Shown piece after piece: positions 1 through 7,628 of a stretch of DNA of 14,610 nt. A model generated the notes under the pieces. The model saw nothing but the letters and a program-made list of their open reading frames with translations, was not told where the DNA came from and did no database searches. Every line of letters begins with the position of its first letter. Position 1 is the stretch's first letter. A program made the position numbers and the translations under genes. Source of the stretch: Puniceicoccales bacterium (GTDB taxonomy: Bacteria; Verrucomicrobiota; Verrucomicrobiia; Opitutales; UBA9783); the NCBI GenBank assembly GCA_031260015.1, contig JAIRKR010000057.1, forward strand, positions 1 through 14,610, in the 5' to 3' direction.

Positions 1-270
1 ATGCCTCAAACCTTGTCAACCCTTTGTTAAACGCGGATACGACACGGACTAAAACTTTATTTCTAAGTGCCCATAAGCCTTAAATAACTGTAGACAAAAG
101 TAAGCAGGCACGAGTGAGTATAAAGTATTTTAATCGAAACGGGCAGCAGCCCCCTTAAATGCTTTGCATAAAAGGTTAGAAGCCGGTAGAATGAATAATT
201 GCATTGCATAAAATACATTTTTGCACACCGATTTGGAGGCTGAAATTTGTCATCTACAATAGGTATAAAG
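1..270. other. Gene-free left edge, 3' side of the cyclase gene
   Basis: No recognisable gene. Plus-strand frames 2 and 3 are open from the left edge only as far as stops at 50-52 and 81-83, so the tail of a gene entering from the left is possible but cannot be assigned. A 10-bp direct repeat TTGCATAAAA occurs at 164-173 and 204-213, exactly 40 bp apart. A short GGGC/GCCC hairpin (141-152) has no convincing T-run on either strand, so I do not call it a terminator for the cyclase gene. Confidence 0.5.
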
Positions 271-2580
271 TTACTTTGTTTTCATAACAAATACCCCATC
301 CCAATCCATTTCAGGCGGATGCAATTGCATGTAGGCACAACGCTGCTTGTACACTAAAGAAGGATTTGTGGAAATACCGACATCTCTGTTGGGTTGTAAA
401 GGTTCTAAATTCGACGATTGTTCAAATAATTTGGCGGCTTCGATCCAGTCTTGTCGTAAATACCTCTGTATGCCCTTTTCAAAAACGTCGATACATTCAA
501 AAGTGGTTTCCTGTAAATCCTTTTTAAATCCAACGATTTCGTAAATACTCAAAGGATGTGTCCGACCTTTGACGATAATGCGATCAACAAATCGAAAAAC
601 AAACATATCGCTTTCTCCAATAACGGTTTTGTAAGTATCTTCCGTAACCAATGTATACACACCAAACATTTTTGCCCCCGATTCACAACGCGCAGCTATG
701 TTGACCGTATCGCCCATCATTGTAAAATTAAATCGCGTGGAGGAACCCATATTGCCAACCGTAGCAAATCCAGTATTAAGGCCGATGCGAGTTCTCATTT
801 GCAAAACCTCTTGAGGCCAATTAATCCCTTTCTCTCGACCCCATTTTTCTCTCAAAATCCCCTGCCTTTCTTGAATACGACAGGTGGCAATACAGGCATG
901 TAGTGCATGAGATTCCAGGTCAAGAGGCGCTCCAAACATGGCAACAACGGCATCTCCAATGTATTTGTCAAGCGTTCCTCCCTCTTGGTTGATGACGTCG
1001 GTAACGGCAGTCAGATATTCATTCATGAGTTTAACCAGATTGGAGGGCGACAAAAGTTCAGAAAAAGTTGAAAAATTTTGAATATCGCTGAAAAAGGCCG
1101 TAATATCTTTTTCGACGCCCCCCAACTGAGGATTATTTTGCGTTGCAATCATGGTGGAAACAATTTCTGGAGATAAGTAATTTCCAAAAATGTTTTTTAT
1201 TCTTAGGCGCTGTTTGCGTTCCACAAGCATTTGGTACAACGTTCCAAATAAGGATAACGTCAAGAGACAACCTAAAGGCGCGACCATTGGGCAGGCAATG
1301 TGCACGGTTACGTCAAAAATACCAAATGAGCCAAGTGCCAATAAAAAGTAGACAATAATACAACCCATCAGTAATTTACTCCAATGTTTAATAAAGTCTC
1401 CGTACAAAATGATGATGGCTACAAGAAAATTAAGCACAAATACTATGGATAATTCCACAATCCATGAAAAATGCCGTATATAACATTCCGAATAAAGTGT
1501 TTTAAACAAATTTACATGCGCGGTAATGGAAGGAACTTTTTTTGCATCTACTGGGGTGTGAATCATTGAATCCGTACCTTCATAAGTATTACCTAAGAAA
1601 ATAAACGCATCGTTAAATTGTGAAAAAAAGGTGAGTGCATTATCTTTTTCATGTTTAGAAGCATTGGGGGATTGAATAATTTCATAATTTTTTAGGATGC
1701 CAATCAAACTTACCTTTTGATTCTTTGTGGTTGACCAGGAAGAAAACCAATTAATTTCCATCAATTGTCGCTTCTGCAGTGGAATTTTTTTAACCACTTC
1801 TCCGTCTTGATTCAAAAAAATAATCCTATAATTGCCTTCGTACTTTTCATCTGGAGAATCATCTCCGTAAATATTAATAAAGTCATGCGACACTTGCAAA
1901 GTATGCATGAGTGCTTCCAATCCAAGTGTATAATGAATTTGGCTATGCGTACGTGCATAAAGCGGCATCCAACGTATCGTTGAGCCTCCATTCATAATAG
2001 AATCACCATTGGTAATGCCTACTCTGAATCTGTTACCCACAATTTTATTAGAAGGATAGAGGGGATTTTTAACGAGATTAAATTTTGTAAAACCCTTATG
2101 GAGCAATGGAAATGGGATTTCATGCTGCAGAAAGGGTTGTTGGACTTTTCCAAACGTATTGTACCAAGCTCCCAAGACCACATTGGAACTGTTTTCAAAA
2201 TATTGACGACACATGCGTTCATCCTCGTATACGCGTTGCTTATCCACCAAATTCGAATATTTTCTATCAAAGAATAAAATGTCTGAAATCAATGCTCGCG
2301 GCTTCCCTAGGTTTGTCAAAGCGTATATCGCCTGCGCATAAAAGCTTAAAGGAATGGGTGCTTCACCCATAAAATCAATGGCAGCGTTATCTACATTGAC
2401 GTAAATAATTTTTGGCATCAGTTGCACCACCTTACTCTCGTTAATATCACCTCGCAACCAATAACGAAAATCCATGGTTGCATTTTCAAACCGTTTTGCC
2501 CAATCGTAACGTGTACACATCTGCCACATGAGTGGTAAAAGGAAAAATACAATCAAAACCTTTGCAAATCGTTTCAACAT
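271..2580 (-). CDS. CHASE2-domain class III adenylate/guanylate cyclase
   Basis: Membrane sensor cyclase that should make cAMP (less likely cGMP) from the nucleoside triphosphate on the cytoplasmic side. The order seen is an N-terminal membrane anchor (about 5-22), an extracytoplasmic CHASE2-like region (about 25-370), three membrane segments (about 372-393, 401-421, 425-447), the cyclase domain (about 490-685) and a helical C-terminal tail. Catalytic residues look complete: metal-binding Asp499 (FFSDI) and Asp543 (YIGD), base-recognition Lys539 and Thr620 (FTMMGD), and transition-state Asn627 and Arg631 (VNIAAR). Thr rather than Asp at the second base-recognition site is the class IIIb pattern. 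Length of 769 residues is normal for CHASE2 cyclases. The start ATG has only a weak AAAG-like ribosome site. The gene is monocistronic and divergent from tadA. The ligand sensed cannot be read from sequence; substrate ATP is inferred from Lys/Thr. Confidence 0.93.
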   Translation of the reverse strand: MLKRFAKVLIVFFLLPLMWQMCTRYDWAKRFENATMDFRYWLRGDINESKVVQLMPKIIYVNVDNAAIDFMGEAPIPLSFYAQAIYALTNLGKPRALISDILFFDRKYSNLVDKQRVYEDERMCRQYFENSSNVVLGAWYNTFGKVQQPFLQHEIPFPLLHKGFTKFNLVKNPLYPSNKIVGNRFRVGITNGDSIMNGGSTIRWMPLYARTHSQIHYTLGLEALMHTLQVSHDFINIYGDDSPDEKYEGNYRIIFLNQDGEVVKKIPLQKRQLMEINWFSSWSTTKNQKVSLIGILKNYEIIQSPNASKHEKDNALTFFSQFNDAFIFLGNTYEGTDSMIHTPVDAKKVPSITAHVNLFKTLYSECYIRHFSWIVELSIVFVLNFLVAIIILYGDFIKHWSKLLMGCIIVYFLLALGSFGIFDVTVHIACPMVAPLGCLLTLSLFGTLYQMLVERKQRLRIKNIFGNYLSPEIVSTMIATQNNPQLGGVEKDITAFFSDIQNFSTFSELLSPSNLVKLMNEYLTAVTDVINQEGGTLDKYIGDAVVAMFGAPLDLESHALHACIATCRIQERQGILREKWGREKGINWPQEVLQMRTRIGLNTGFATVGNMGSSTRFNFTMMGDTVNIAARCESGAKMFGVYTLVTEDTYKTVIGESDMFVFRFVDRIIVKGRTHPLSIYEIVGFKKDLQETTFECIDVFEKGIQRYLRQDWIEAAKLFEQSSNLEPLQPNRDVGISTNPSLVYKQRCAYMQLHPPEMDWDGVFVMKTK

Positions 2581-2617
2581 AGTTTACTTTTCAAGCATTT
2601 TAAAAGTTGCTGGTTTA

Positions 2618-2645
2618 ATTTTAATCTTATCTACAAATAACACAA
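2618..2645 (-). promoter_or_regulatory. Candidate promoter of the cyclase gene
   Basis: On the minus strand a -35-like TTGTGT (2645-2640) lies 16 bp from a -10-like TAAAAT (2623-2618), one mismatch from TATAAT. Transcription would start near 2611, about 30 nt before the cyclase ATG. The -35 match is poor (three of six). The region is AT-rich, so a chance match is quite possible. Confidence 0.28.
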
Positions 2646-2653
2646 CATAAATA

Positions 2654-3202
2654 ATGCCTTTTCCTTCTTGTCCATTTAAGCCTTTCGATGAACAAATGCC
2701 CAATTCTACCGAATCTCACGAGTGGCAAATTTTTTTTATGCAGTGTGCCTATAATTTGGCGTTAGAAGCGTGGCATCAAGGGGAAATTCCCATTGGAGCC
2801 ATCGCGGTTGTGGAGCGACAAATTGTGGGTCGCGCCCATAACCGTGTGGAGCAAAAAAAAAATGCCTGTGCACATGCCGAAATGCAAATTTTGTACGACT
2901 TATGTCGGCAAAAGCAGGATTGGCGCCTTACGGATGTACACTTGTACGTTACCAAAGAACCGTGTCCCATGTGCAGCGGGGCCATTTTTAAATCAAGAGT
3001 ACCGAAGGTTGTCATCGGCGTCTACGATCACCAACAGGGTTGTTTGGGAGGATGTTTGAATTTTAATCAACACCTGCAGTTGTATCACCGTGTGGAGGTT
3101 ACCACCGAACCCCTCAACGGGCACTGCGAGACGCTCCTGAAAACATTTTTCAAACTACAAAGAAATCATAACAGGCTCAATTCTAGTCCGGATCAATTTT
3201 AG
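2654..3202 (+). CDS. tadA: tRNA-specific adenosine deaminase TadA
   Basis: Cytoplasmic zinc deaminase that converts A34 to inosine in the wobble position of tRNA-Arg(ACG), allowing one tRNA to read CGU, CGC and CGA. The cytidine-deaminase fold signature is complete: His74 and Glu76 in HAE, and Cys104 and Cys107 in PCPMC, giving the zinc ligands and the proton-shuttling Glu. The substrate-loop region GEIPIGA (43-49) and the C-terminal helix with LLKTFF (161-166) also match TadA rather than free-base or cytidine deaminases. At 182 residues it is a little longer than usual, with about 22 extra residues before the domain. Met15 (2696) or Met29 (2738) are alternative starts, and none has a clear Shine-Dalgarno. 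It is a single gene, divergent from the cyclase and convergent with priA. Confidence 0.95.
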   Translation: MPFPSCPFKPFDEQMPNSTESHEWQIFFMQCAYNLALEAWHQGEIPIGAIAVVERQIVGRAHNRVEQKKNACAHAEMQILYDLCRQKQDWRLTDVHLYVTKEPCPMCSGAIFKSRVPKVVIGVYDHQQGCLGGCLNFNQHLQLYHRVEVTTEPLNGHCETLLKTFFKLQRNHNRLNSSPDQF

Positions 3203-3261
3203 AACACGAAAACTAAAGTACGCAATCTATGTCAGCCTGTTTTTCCGGTTAAGTTCGTGTT
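3203..3261. repeat. Inverted repeat between convergent tadA and priA
   Basis: AACACGAA (3203-3210) and TTCGTGTT (3254-3261) are perfect 8-bp inverted copies, and pairing can continue inwards imperfectly. The left arm starts immediately after the tadA stop, and the right arm is about 20 bp from the priA stop. The position suits a shared transcript-end structure for two convergent genes, but there is no T-run on either side and the loop is about 43 nt, so it is not a classical intrinsic terminator. Confidence 0.3.
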
Positions 3262-3282
3262 ACAGTTGGCAAAACACCTTCC

Positions 3283-5478
3283 TTAGGCAAAGTCTACAGG
3301 ATCTACATCCCACAGGGTCGTAACGTTGCCTGGCCACCGAAATTGATGTTGCAACTGCATTAAACGAGGCAAATCACTTAAAACATCCCGTGAAAAAAAC
3401 AAAGCATGCTGTCGATAATAATTGTTTACTTTACCTAGAGGCGGTACGGCGGGCCCAAAAATTTCCATGTTCTTACGCTGCAAGTTTTTTTGTAAAAATA
3501 AGTTCCACTGTTGGCACGTGTATGCAAGTATATTTTCAGAGTGGCTCCGTAAAATTTGACGAATGATATGCCGGTAAGGGGGATAACCGTATCGATCGCG
3601 CAACCGACATTCTTGATTTAGAAATTCTTCGACTTTGACCGCCACACCCAATTGAATGCAAGAGGCATCCGGAGAAAATGTTTGTACGACCACTTCACCC
3701 GTTTGGTCCCCTCTTCCAGCTCTGCCACCAACTTGTACAAGCAATTGAAAGGTTCTTTCGGCGGCACGAAAATCGTTCACGTTAAGTTGCCCGTCCGCTT
3801 GTATGAGCCCAACCAAGGTTACTTTGGGGAAATCCAGACCTTTGGCGATCATTTGGGTACCGACTAGAATATCGTACCGTTGCGACAACATCTGCTCGTA
3901 CCAATCGGGATTCGAGGAGACCGTATCGGCATCCAATCTAAGGACACGGGCCCTTGGATATAATTTTTGGAGGCAAGCTTCAATGCGTTGCGTCCCAAGA
4001 CCACGGCTTTTTTCAAAAAGACCACCACAATGAGGACATGTTTTGGGCATTGGCAGGGTACGTTCACACGCATGGCACTTTACAATTTGTTGGCTGCGAT
4101 GATAGACCAAATGGGCACTGCAACACGGGCACGTTGCGTATTTCCCACATGCGTTACATTGCAGAAAAGGGGCGTAACCGCGGCGATTCAAAAATAATAA
4201 ACTTTGCTCTTCTCGATCCAACCGATCGCTCAATTTTTCTCTCAACAAAGTGGATAGCACAAATGTGCCTTCAAAGTTAGGTTTTTCGAACGACATGTTA
4301 ACCGTATGAACCTTCGGCAAGCACCGATTGTAGGGCCTATGGACAATGCGATGTAACTGGTACCGACCATTTTGGACGTTGAACCACGTTTCCAACGAAG
4401 GTGTTGCCGAACCCAGTACGCAAACCGAATCATTGAGCGATGTTCGACGTATGGCCAAATCGCGACCGTGATATCGCGGTGTATCCGATTGTTTATACGC
4501 AGGTTCGTGCTCTTCGTCAACAATCACCAATCCAAGTCGATGCAAAGGTAAAAAGAGGGCGGAACGTGTTCCCAAAACAACGTCTATTTTGCCGCTTAAG
4601 GCGTTTTCCCAAATGCGTAACCGTTCTCTTTCGCCCAATCGGCTGTGCCAAATTTCTACTTTAACTTCGTCCAGACACAAGCGCAGAGAAATTTTTTTGA
4701 GGGCCTGTTCCGTTAAAGCAATTTCTGGAACCAAATACAAAGTTTGCAGGCCTAATTGCTGTGCGTGTGATATAAGTTGATGATAAATTTCCGTTTTCCC
4801 AGATCCCGTGACTCCCAATAATACGTGCGTCGTGTGAACTTTTTTGGAAAAATCGGGACAAATGGAACGTACAATGCACCTCTGCTCATCCGTCAATTGA
4901 AATGGCTCATGGATTATATCAGATATCGACGGATGTGTAGGTTCCATTTTAAACTTTTCTATGTACCCTTTCCCAATGAGTGCTTGTATTGCCTGCGAAC
5001 TTTTTGGAAATTGCTTCACCACTCGATGGTACGCCCTATCCCCCTGTTGCCGTAACCACTGATAAATTGCCTTTTGCCTAGTGCCATTTTCGCGAAAAAT
5101 GGCCACACACCGCGTAATGCGCAGTCCGTATTCGGGCAAATAAGTTTTCCCTTGACGAACCATCGCCGGCAAAATTGCTTTAAATGCCGTTGATAAGGTA
5201 CATCCATAATAGCGCACAAGCCATTCCGCCAAAAGAATCAAATCGAGTGTCAAAACAGGTTTATCAAACACGACATCTAAAACCGTTTGGTAGAGATCAC
5301 AAGCCTCTGTAGGATGCACCGCAAGGGTCTTAACAATCCCAAAACACGTCCTATGGCGTACCTGAATTCTTACCATGGATCCCACTTGAAGGCCCGGTAT
5401 ACCGCGGTAAATAAGCCCTCCATAGGTTCCGATGAACGGAAGTACTTCAACAAAAAAGTTTCCAGTCGTACAGGCCAT
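3283..5478 (-). CDS. priA: Primosomal protein N' (replication restart helicase PriA)
   Basis: Superfamily 2 3'-to-5' DNA helicase that recognises stalled forks and recombination intermediates and reloads the replisome. The N-terminal 3'-DNA-binding and winged-helix parts (about 1-190) are followed by the helicase core: Walker A GVTGSGKTE (222-230), DEEH box (321-324), GSATPS (356-361), motif V around GTQMIAKGLDFP (540-551) and motif VI VGGRAGRG (583-590). The zinc-binding insertion carries all eight cysteines: 441, 444, 450, 453, 468, 471, 481 and 484. The C-terminus ends DVDPVDFA, close to the usual DVDP ending. Length of 731 residues is typical. An AAAAGG ribosome site sits just before the ATG, 15 nt after the stop of the upstream lipoprotein gene, so the two are probably co-transcribed. 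No defect seen. Confidence 0.97.
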   Translation of the reverse strand: MACTTGNFFVEVLPFIGTYGGLIYRGIPGLQVGSMVRIQVRHRTCFGIVKTLAVHPTEACDLYQTVLDVVFDKPVLTLDLILLAEWLVRYYGCTLSTAFKAILPAMVRQGKTYLPEYGLRITRCVAIFRENGTRQKAIYQWLRQQGDRAYHRVVKQFPKSSQAIQALIGKGYIEKFKMEPTHPSISDIIHEPFQLTDEQRCIVRSICPDFSKKVHTTHVLLGVTGSGKTEIYHQLISHAQQLGLQTLYLVPEIALTEQALKKISLRLCLDEVKVEIWHSRLGERERLRIWENALSGKIDVVLGTRSALFLPLHRLGLVIVDEEHEPAYKQSDTPRYHGRDLAIRRTSLNDSVCVLGSATPSLETWFNVQNGRYQLHRIVHRPYNRCLPKVHTVNMSFEKPNFEGTFVLSTLLREKLSDRLDREEQSLLFLNRRGYAPFLQCNACGKYATCPCCSAHLVYHRSQQIVKCHACERTLPMPKTCPHCGGLFEKSRGLGTQRIEACLQKLYPRARVLRLDADTVSSNPDWYEQMLSQRYDILVGTQMIAKGLDFPKVTLVGLIQADGQLNVNDFRAAERTFQLLVQVGGRAGRGDQTGEVVVQTFSPDASCIQLGVAVKVEEFLNQECRLRDRYGYPPYRHIIRQILRSHSENILAYTCQQWNLFLQKNLQRKNMEIFGPAVPPLGKVNNYYRQHALFFSRDVLSDLPRLMQLQHQFRWPGNVTTLWDVDPVDFA

Positions 5479-5493
5479 ATAGCCTTTTAACGT

Positions 5494-6105
5494 TTAATGG
5501 GGCATTTCCCAGGCAAAACTTTCCAATTCACTCATCAATTGATTTTCGGGATTATATAAGAAAATTTTCCAACACACCAACTGTGTTTTAGAAGTGTACT
5601 TTTTGTCATCCGTTATGCCCAAATACAGTTCATTGCGAAGGCATCCTCGCAGATTGGGAACCATCCAAGTGCAAACGGCTTCCTGTGGACTTAAATCTGT
5701 AATAAAATGAAGGACAATCTTACTACCTTCCGGAATCCGTTGCAATGCTCCATTCATCACAACAATGAAATAAATTCCTTCCCGACGCTGAGGATCTGAA
5801 CGTAAAAATATGCGACCGCCCTTGGATTCACTTTTTTTAAAGGCTTCCACAATACCCTTAAAACTATCTTCACCGCGATATTGCATGCGCAAAGATTCAA
5901 AATGAACCCCAAGTCGCGGGTTCGCCCCATGAGGCGCATCAAGGGTAGCATATTTTGAGCATCCAACGGTCAATAAACAGATCAAACAAATGTATTTCCA
6001 CATAAATTGATGCATCACATTAATCAATTTTTTCGCCAACGCAATCTCTGGGTCCAAAATTTTTTCAGTCGTAACCGTTTTAAGCGTAGATATTATTTTT
6101 ACCAT
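5494..6105 (-). CDS. Probable lipoprotein of unknown function
   Basis: I do not recognise this 203-residue protein. From Met35 it reads as a short basic start, a hydrophobic stretch (about 37-47) and LTVGC with Cys49, a plausible lipobox, so the mature protein would be lipid-anchored after Cys49. The -3 residue would be Thr, which is less common. The remainder, about 150 residues, looks like an alternating beta-rich soluble domain with two or three cysteines (144, 155, 178) and ends in SFAWEMPH. The first ATG (6105) has a strong GGAGG only one base upstream; Met31 (6015) and Met35 (6003) fit the signal peptide better but lack a clear ribosome site. It lies 15 nt upstream of priA on the same strand, which says little about role. 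It could be a cell-envelope protein; no function is assigned. Confidence 0.72.
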   Translation of the reverse strand: MVKIISTLKTVTTEKILDPEIALAKKLINVMHQFMWKYICLICLLTVGCSKYATLDAPHGANPRLGVHFESLRMQYRGEDSFKGIVEAFKKSESKGGRIFLRSDPQRREGIYFIVVMNGALQRIPEGSKIVLHFITDLSPQEAVCTWMVPNLRGCLRNELYLGITDDKKYTSKTQLVCWKIFLYNPENQLMSELESFAWEMPH

Positions 6106-6111
6106 TCCTCC
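6106..6111 (-). promoter_or_regulatory. Strong Shine-Dalgarno very close to the lipoprotein ATG
   Basis: On the minus strand GGAGG (6111-6107) is separated from ATG (6105-6103) by a single A. This is far tighter than the usual 5-9 bases, yet it is the best ribosome-binding match in the window. Either initiation here is inefficient, or the motif serves another start or is coincidental. Confidence 0.4.
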
Positions 6112-6237
6112 GAAAATGTTACTTAACTTATCGTAATCCTATCGGAAAATTAGATTTCACGGCGGGCTAAGTCGTATAAAAAACTAGCAAATCGCTTGAC
6201 AATGGCGTGTATAGGGACGTTCATAGTAGGCTTACCT

Positions 6238-6705
6238 ATGGAACAAACGTTGCGCGTAGATGTGCAGGATAAGACTCGCAAAACAAGGCGCCGACAACAG
6301 CGTCAATGTATTGTTGAATGCCTCTACATGTGGGAAATGCAACAGGATACTTCCATAGATACCTTATTTAAAAGTTATTGTGAAGAACGCTGCACGGAAA
6401 TGGACACCGGCATCCTGAGTTCAGATTTTGTTATCGACATGTTACGGGGGGTCGTGAACTCTAAAACTTCCATCGATGCTTATATTCAAAATTGTGCAAA
6501 AAATTGGACCTTCTCCCGCATTGCAAAGATGGATCTGGCCATCCTAAGACTCGCCCTATTTGAACTACTTTTCTGCAAAAAAGTACCCGTGCCCGTTATT
6601 ATCAATGAAGCTATTGAACTGAGTAAAACTTACTCGTCCGAAGATTCAAGGCGTTTCATCAACGGCATACTCGATCAGTTGGCCAAAGAAAGGGATGCGC
6701 ATTGA
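6238..6705 (+). CDS. nusB: Transcription antitermination factor NusB
   Basis: All-helical RNA-binding protein that pairs with NusE (ribosomal protein S10) on boxA RNA and helps antiterminate rRNA transcription. Numbered from the ATG at 6238 it has 155 residues, typical of NusB. The arginine-rich start RKTRRRQQRQ (14-23) is the usual RNA-contact helix, and the C-terminal half has the family pattern KMDLAILRLALFELL (97-111), VIINEAIELSK (120-130) and FINGILDQL (140-148). The frame is open further upstream to a TTG at 6196 or an ATG at 6202, but that adds only a non-homologous stretch. TAGG about 8 nt before 6238 is the better ribosome site. Its stop TGA shares one base with the ftsY ATG (TGATG), so the genes are translationally coupled. 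The nusB family call is secure; the exact start is not. Confidence 0.93.
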   Translation: MEQTLRVDVQDKTRKTRRRQQRQCIVECLYMWEMQQDTSIDTLFKSYCEERCTEMDTGILSSDFVIDMLRGVVNSKTSIDAYIQNCAKNWTFSRIAKMDLAILRLALFELLFCKKVPVPVIINEAIELSKTYSSEDSRRFINGILDQLAKERDAH

Positions 6706-7628
6706 TGTTTGAGGTATTCAAAAAAATTAAAGAGGGATTTGTCAACACGCACAAAAAGTTGTGGGCCGGCTTATTAAATCCTTTCAGAAAAAACGAATCA
6801 TTTACATCAGAAGCCCTGGAACAACTGGAAGCGAATCTGTACGGTGCAGATTTTGGACCCGAAGTTGTCGAAAAAATTATGCAACAGGTTAAAAATGCTG
6901 ATCCCAAACATAACTCATTGCACCAACTTGTCCGATTTACCTTGGAAGCAATGCTCCGCGATTCCGAAGGTACCTTGCCTCTCGCCATACAACAACCGCA
7001 AGTGGTGCTACTTGTGGGAGTCAACGGGGTCGGAAAAACAACGACGGCTGCCAAATTGGCCTATTATTTACAAACGCAAAATGAAAAAGTCCTATTGGGA
7101 TCCTGTGACACTTTTAGAGCCGCAGCTGATCAACAACTCAAACGGTGGGCAGAACAACTTCACATTGAGTGCGTGAGGAGCCATCAAGGAGCGGATGCCG
7201 CCGCCGTAGCTCACGATACGTGCCAAGCCGGAATACACCGAGATTATGACTGGATTTTGATGGATACGGCAGGCCGTTTACACAATAAAACCCACTTGGT
7301 GGAAGAATTGAAAAAGATCATTCGGGTGGCTAAAAAATTTCAGGACAATTTTCCACAACACAAGTGGTTGATTGTTGACGGATCACTTGGTATAAATTCA
7401 ATAACGCAAGCAAAGGTATTTCACGAAGCGGTTGGCTTAACGGGTATGATTGTTACAAAATTGGATGGAACCAGCAAAGGGGGGGCTCTCGTTGAGATTC
7501 ACAACCAACTTAAATTGCCCATCTATTTTATCGGCTTGGGGGAAGCCTGCGACGATTTGCAAAAATTTTCCTATGCATCCTACCTAGATGCCATCCTAGG
7601 TCCATCTAACGGTTCTTCTACATGTTAG
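6705..7628 (+). CDS. ftsY: Signal recognition particle receptor FtsY
   Basis: SRP-family GTPase that receives ribosome-SRP complexes at the inner membrane for co-translational insertion of membrane proteins. From ATG 6705 (307 residues) it has a short N-terminal helical NG-start and then the G domain: G1 GVNGVGKTTT (105-114), DTFRAAA (135-141), G3 DTAGR (187-191), G4 TKLDG (251-255) and the closing GLGE..DDLQKF (277-288). There is no long acidic A domain, as in many compact FtsY proteins. Oddity: the usually conserved DAxxGQN before G4 reads DGSLGIN (225-231), with Ile for Gln. The ATG overlaps the nusB stop by one base, and AAAGAAAGGG upstream provides a ribosome site. Its 3' end overlaps rmuC by 7 nt. 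Ffh is excluded by the absence of an M domain. Confidence 0.96.
   Translation: MFEVFKKIKEGFVNTHKKLWAGLLNPFRKNESFTSEALEQLEANLYGADFGPEVVEKIMQQVKNADPKHNSLHQLVRFTLEAMLRDSEGTLPLAIQQPQVVLLVGVNGVGKTTTAAKLAYYLQTQNEKVLLGSCDTFRAAADQQLKRWAEQLHIECVRSHQGADAAAVAHDTCQAGIHRDYDWILMDTAGRLHNKTHLVEELKKIIRVAKKFQDNFPQHKWLIVDGSLGINSITQAKVFHEAVGLTGMIVTKLDGTSKGGALVEIHNQLKLPIYFIGLGEACDDLQKFSYASYLDAILGPSNGSSTC

Noticed and set aside
164..213. Direct repeat TTGCATAAAA, two copies 40 bp apart
   Set aside because: AT-rich and only two copies; not a CRISPR or iteron array, and likely chance.
556..903. Plus-strand ORF of 115 codons inside the cyclase gene
   Set aside because: It is antisense to the highly conserved cyclase domain and its product has no recognisable feature; a shadow of the coding constraint.
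6196..6201. TTGACA, a perfect -35 hexamer, at the possible TTG start of a longer NusB
   Set aside because: No good -10 lies 16-18 bp downstream, so I do not call a promoter; as a start codon TTG adds only non-homologous residues.
6659..7054. Minus-strand ORF of 131 codons across the nusB/ftsY junction
   Set aside because: It is antisense to well-conserved NusB and FtsY motifs and low in plausibility as a protein; shadow frame.
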